A DNA stretch of 64,000 nucleotides from Anticarsia gemmatalis. Lineage: Eukaryota > Arthropoda > Insecta > Lepidoptera > Erebidae. Under the pieces are notes generated by a model that was given only the letters and a program-made list of their open reading frames with translations, had not been told where the DNA came from and searched no databases. The position numbers and the translations under genes were made by a program. How positions within the stretch are numbered: position 1 is the first letter of the stretch; each line of letters starts with the position of its first letter. Location of the stretch: contig NC_134751.1 of the NCBI RefSeq assembly GCF_050436995.1, forward strand, positions 1,550,001 to 1,614,000, in the 5' to 3' direction. Below, piece by piece: positions 63,890-64,000 of this stretch.

Positions 63890-64000
63890 AACTACTGTCT
63901 CCGTGGCACAGTTACGTCGCCACGCAGCTACCATTGGTCGGGTCGTGGGTTCGATTCCCACAAGGGACGATTATTTGTGCGATCCACAAATAAATGTTTC
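63890..64000 (+). repeat. SINE family 1, cut by the window end
   Basis: CGCCACGCAGCTACCATTGG, GTCGTGGGTTCGATTCCCAC and ATCCACAAATAAATGTTTC. The 3' half lies beyond the window. Confidence 0.75.

Overview
The window looks like AT-rich, intron-bearing DNA from a moth or butterfly (Lepidoptera). Support for this comes from Helitrons of the TCTATACTAATAT...CAGCTAG type, several tRNA-derived SINE families, foldback MITEs and short exons with GT-AG introns. I saw no prokaryotic-style operons, real tRNA or rRNA genes, or CRISPR arrays.

Two protein-coding genes can be built exon by exon. Both are SLC22-like (organic cation/anion transporter-like) members of the major facilitator superfamily. Gene A is on the minus strand (17408-25252, seven exons, about 519 aa) and has a second, more distal candidate first exon at 29280-29446. 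Gene B is on the plus strand (56801-63057, seven exons, 522 aa). They are transcribed away from each other across about 27 kb. Exons 3-6 have the same lengths (101, 152, 615, 182 bp) and phases in both, so they are clear paralogues. Each carries the MFS motif between TM2 and TM3, the D-E-S-x-R-W motif after TM6 and the E-L-F-P-T-x-x-R-N motif near TM11. Both have Arg where classical cation transporters have a key Asp, so the substrate should not be assumed to be a cation.

Layout: 1-17.4 kb has no recognisable gene and holds degraded repeats, one full-length Helitron, SINEs, a GC-rich promoter-like island near 10 kb and some unique, complex segments that could be regulatory. 17.4-29.5 kb is gene A with its two candidate first exons. 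The intron between them contains a 1.6-kb foldback element made of two inverted transposase 3' ends. A SINE split by a MITE lies about 30 bp from the proximal exon-1 donor. 29.5-56.8 kb is gene-poor and crowded with SINEs, MITEs, a retroposed element with a 15-bp target duplication, Helitrons and possible conserved non-coding blocks. 56.8-63.1 kb is gene B, whose last intron holds a long perfect-looking palindrome. The last kilobase is repeats, ending in a SINE cut by the window edge.

The most interesting signals are the duplicated in-phase first exons of gene A, each preceded by the same 12-mer, and the large foldback lying between them. I did not find a convincing wholly new biological system.
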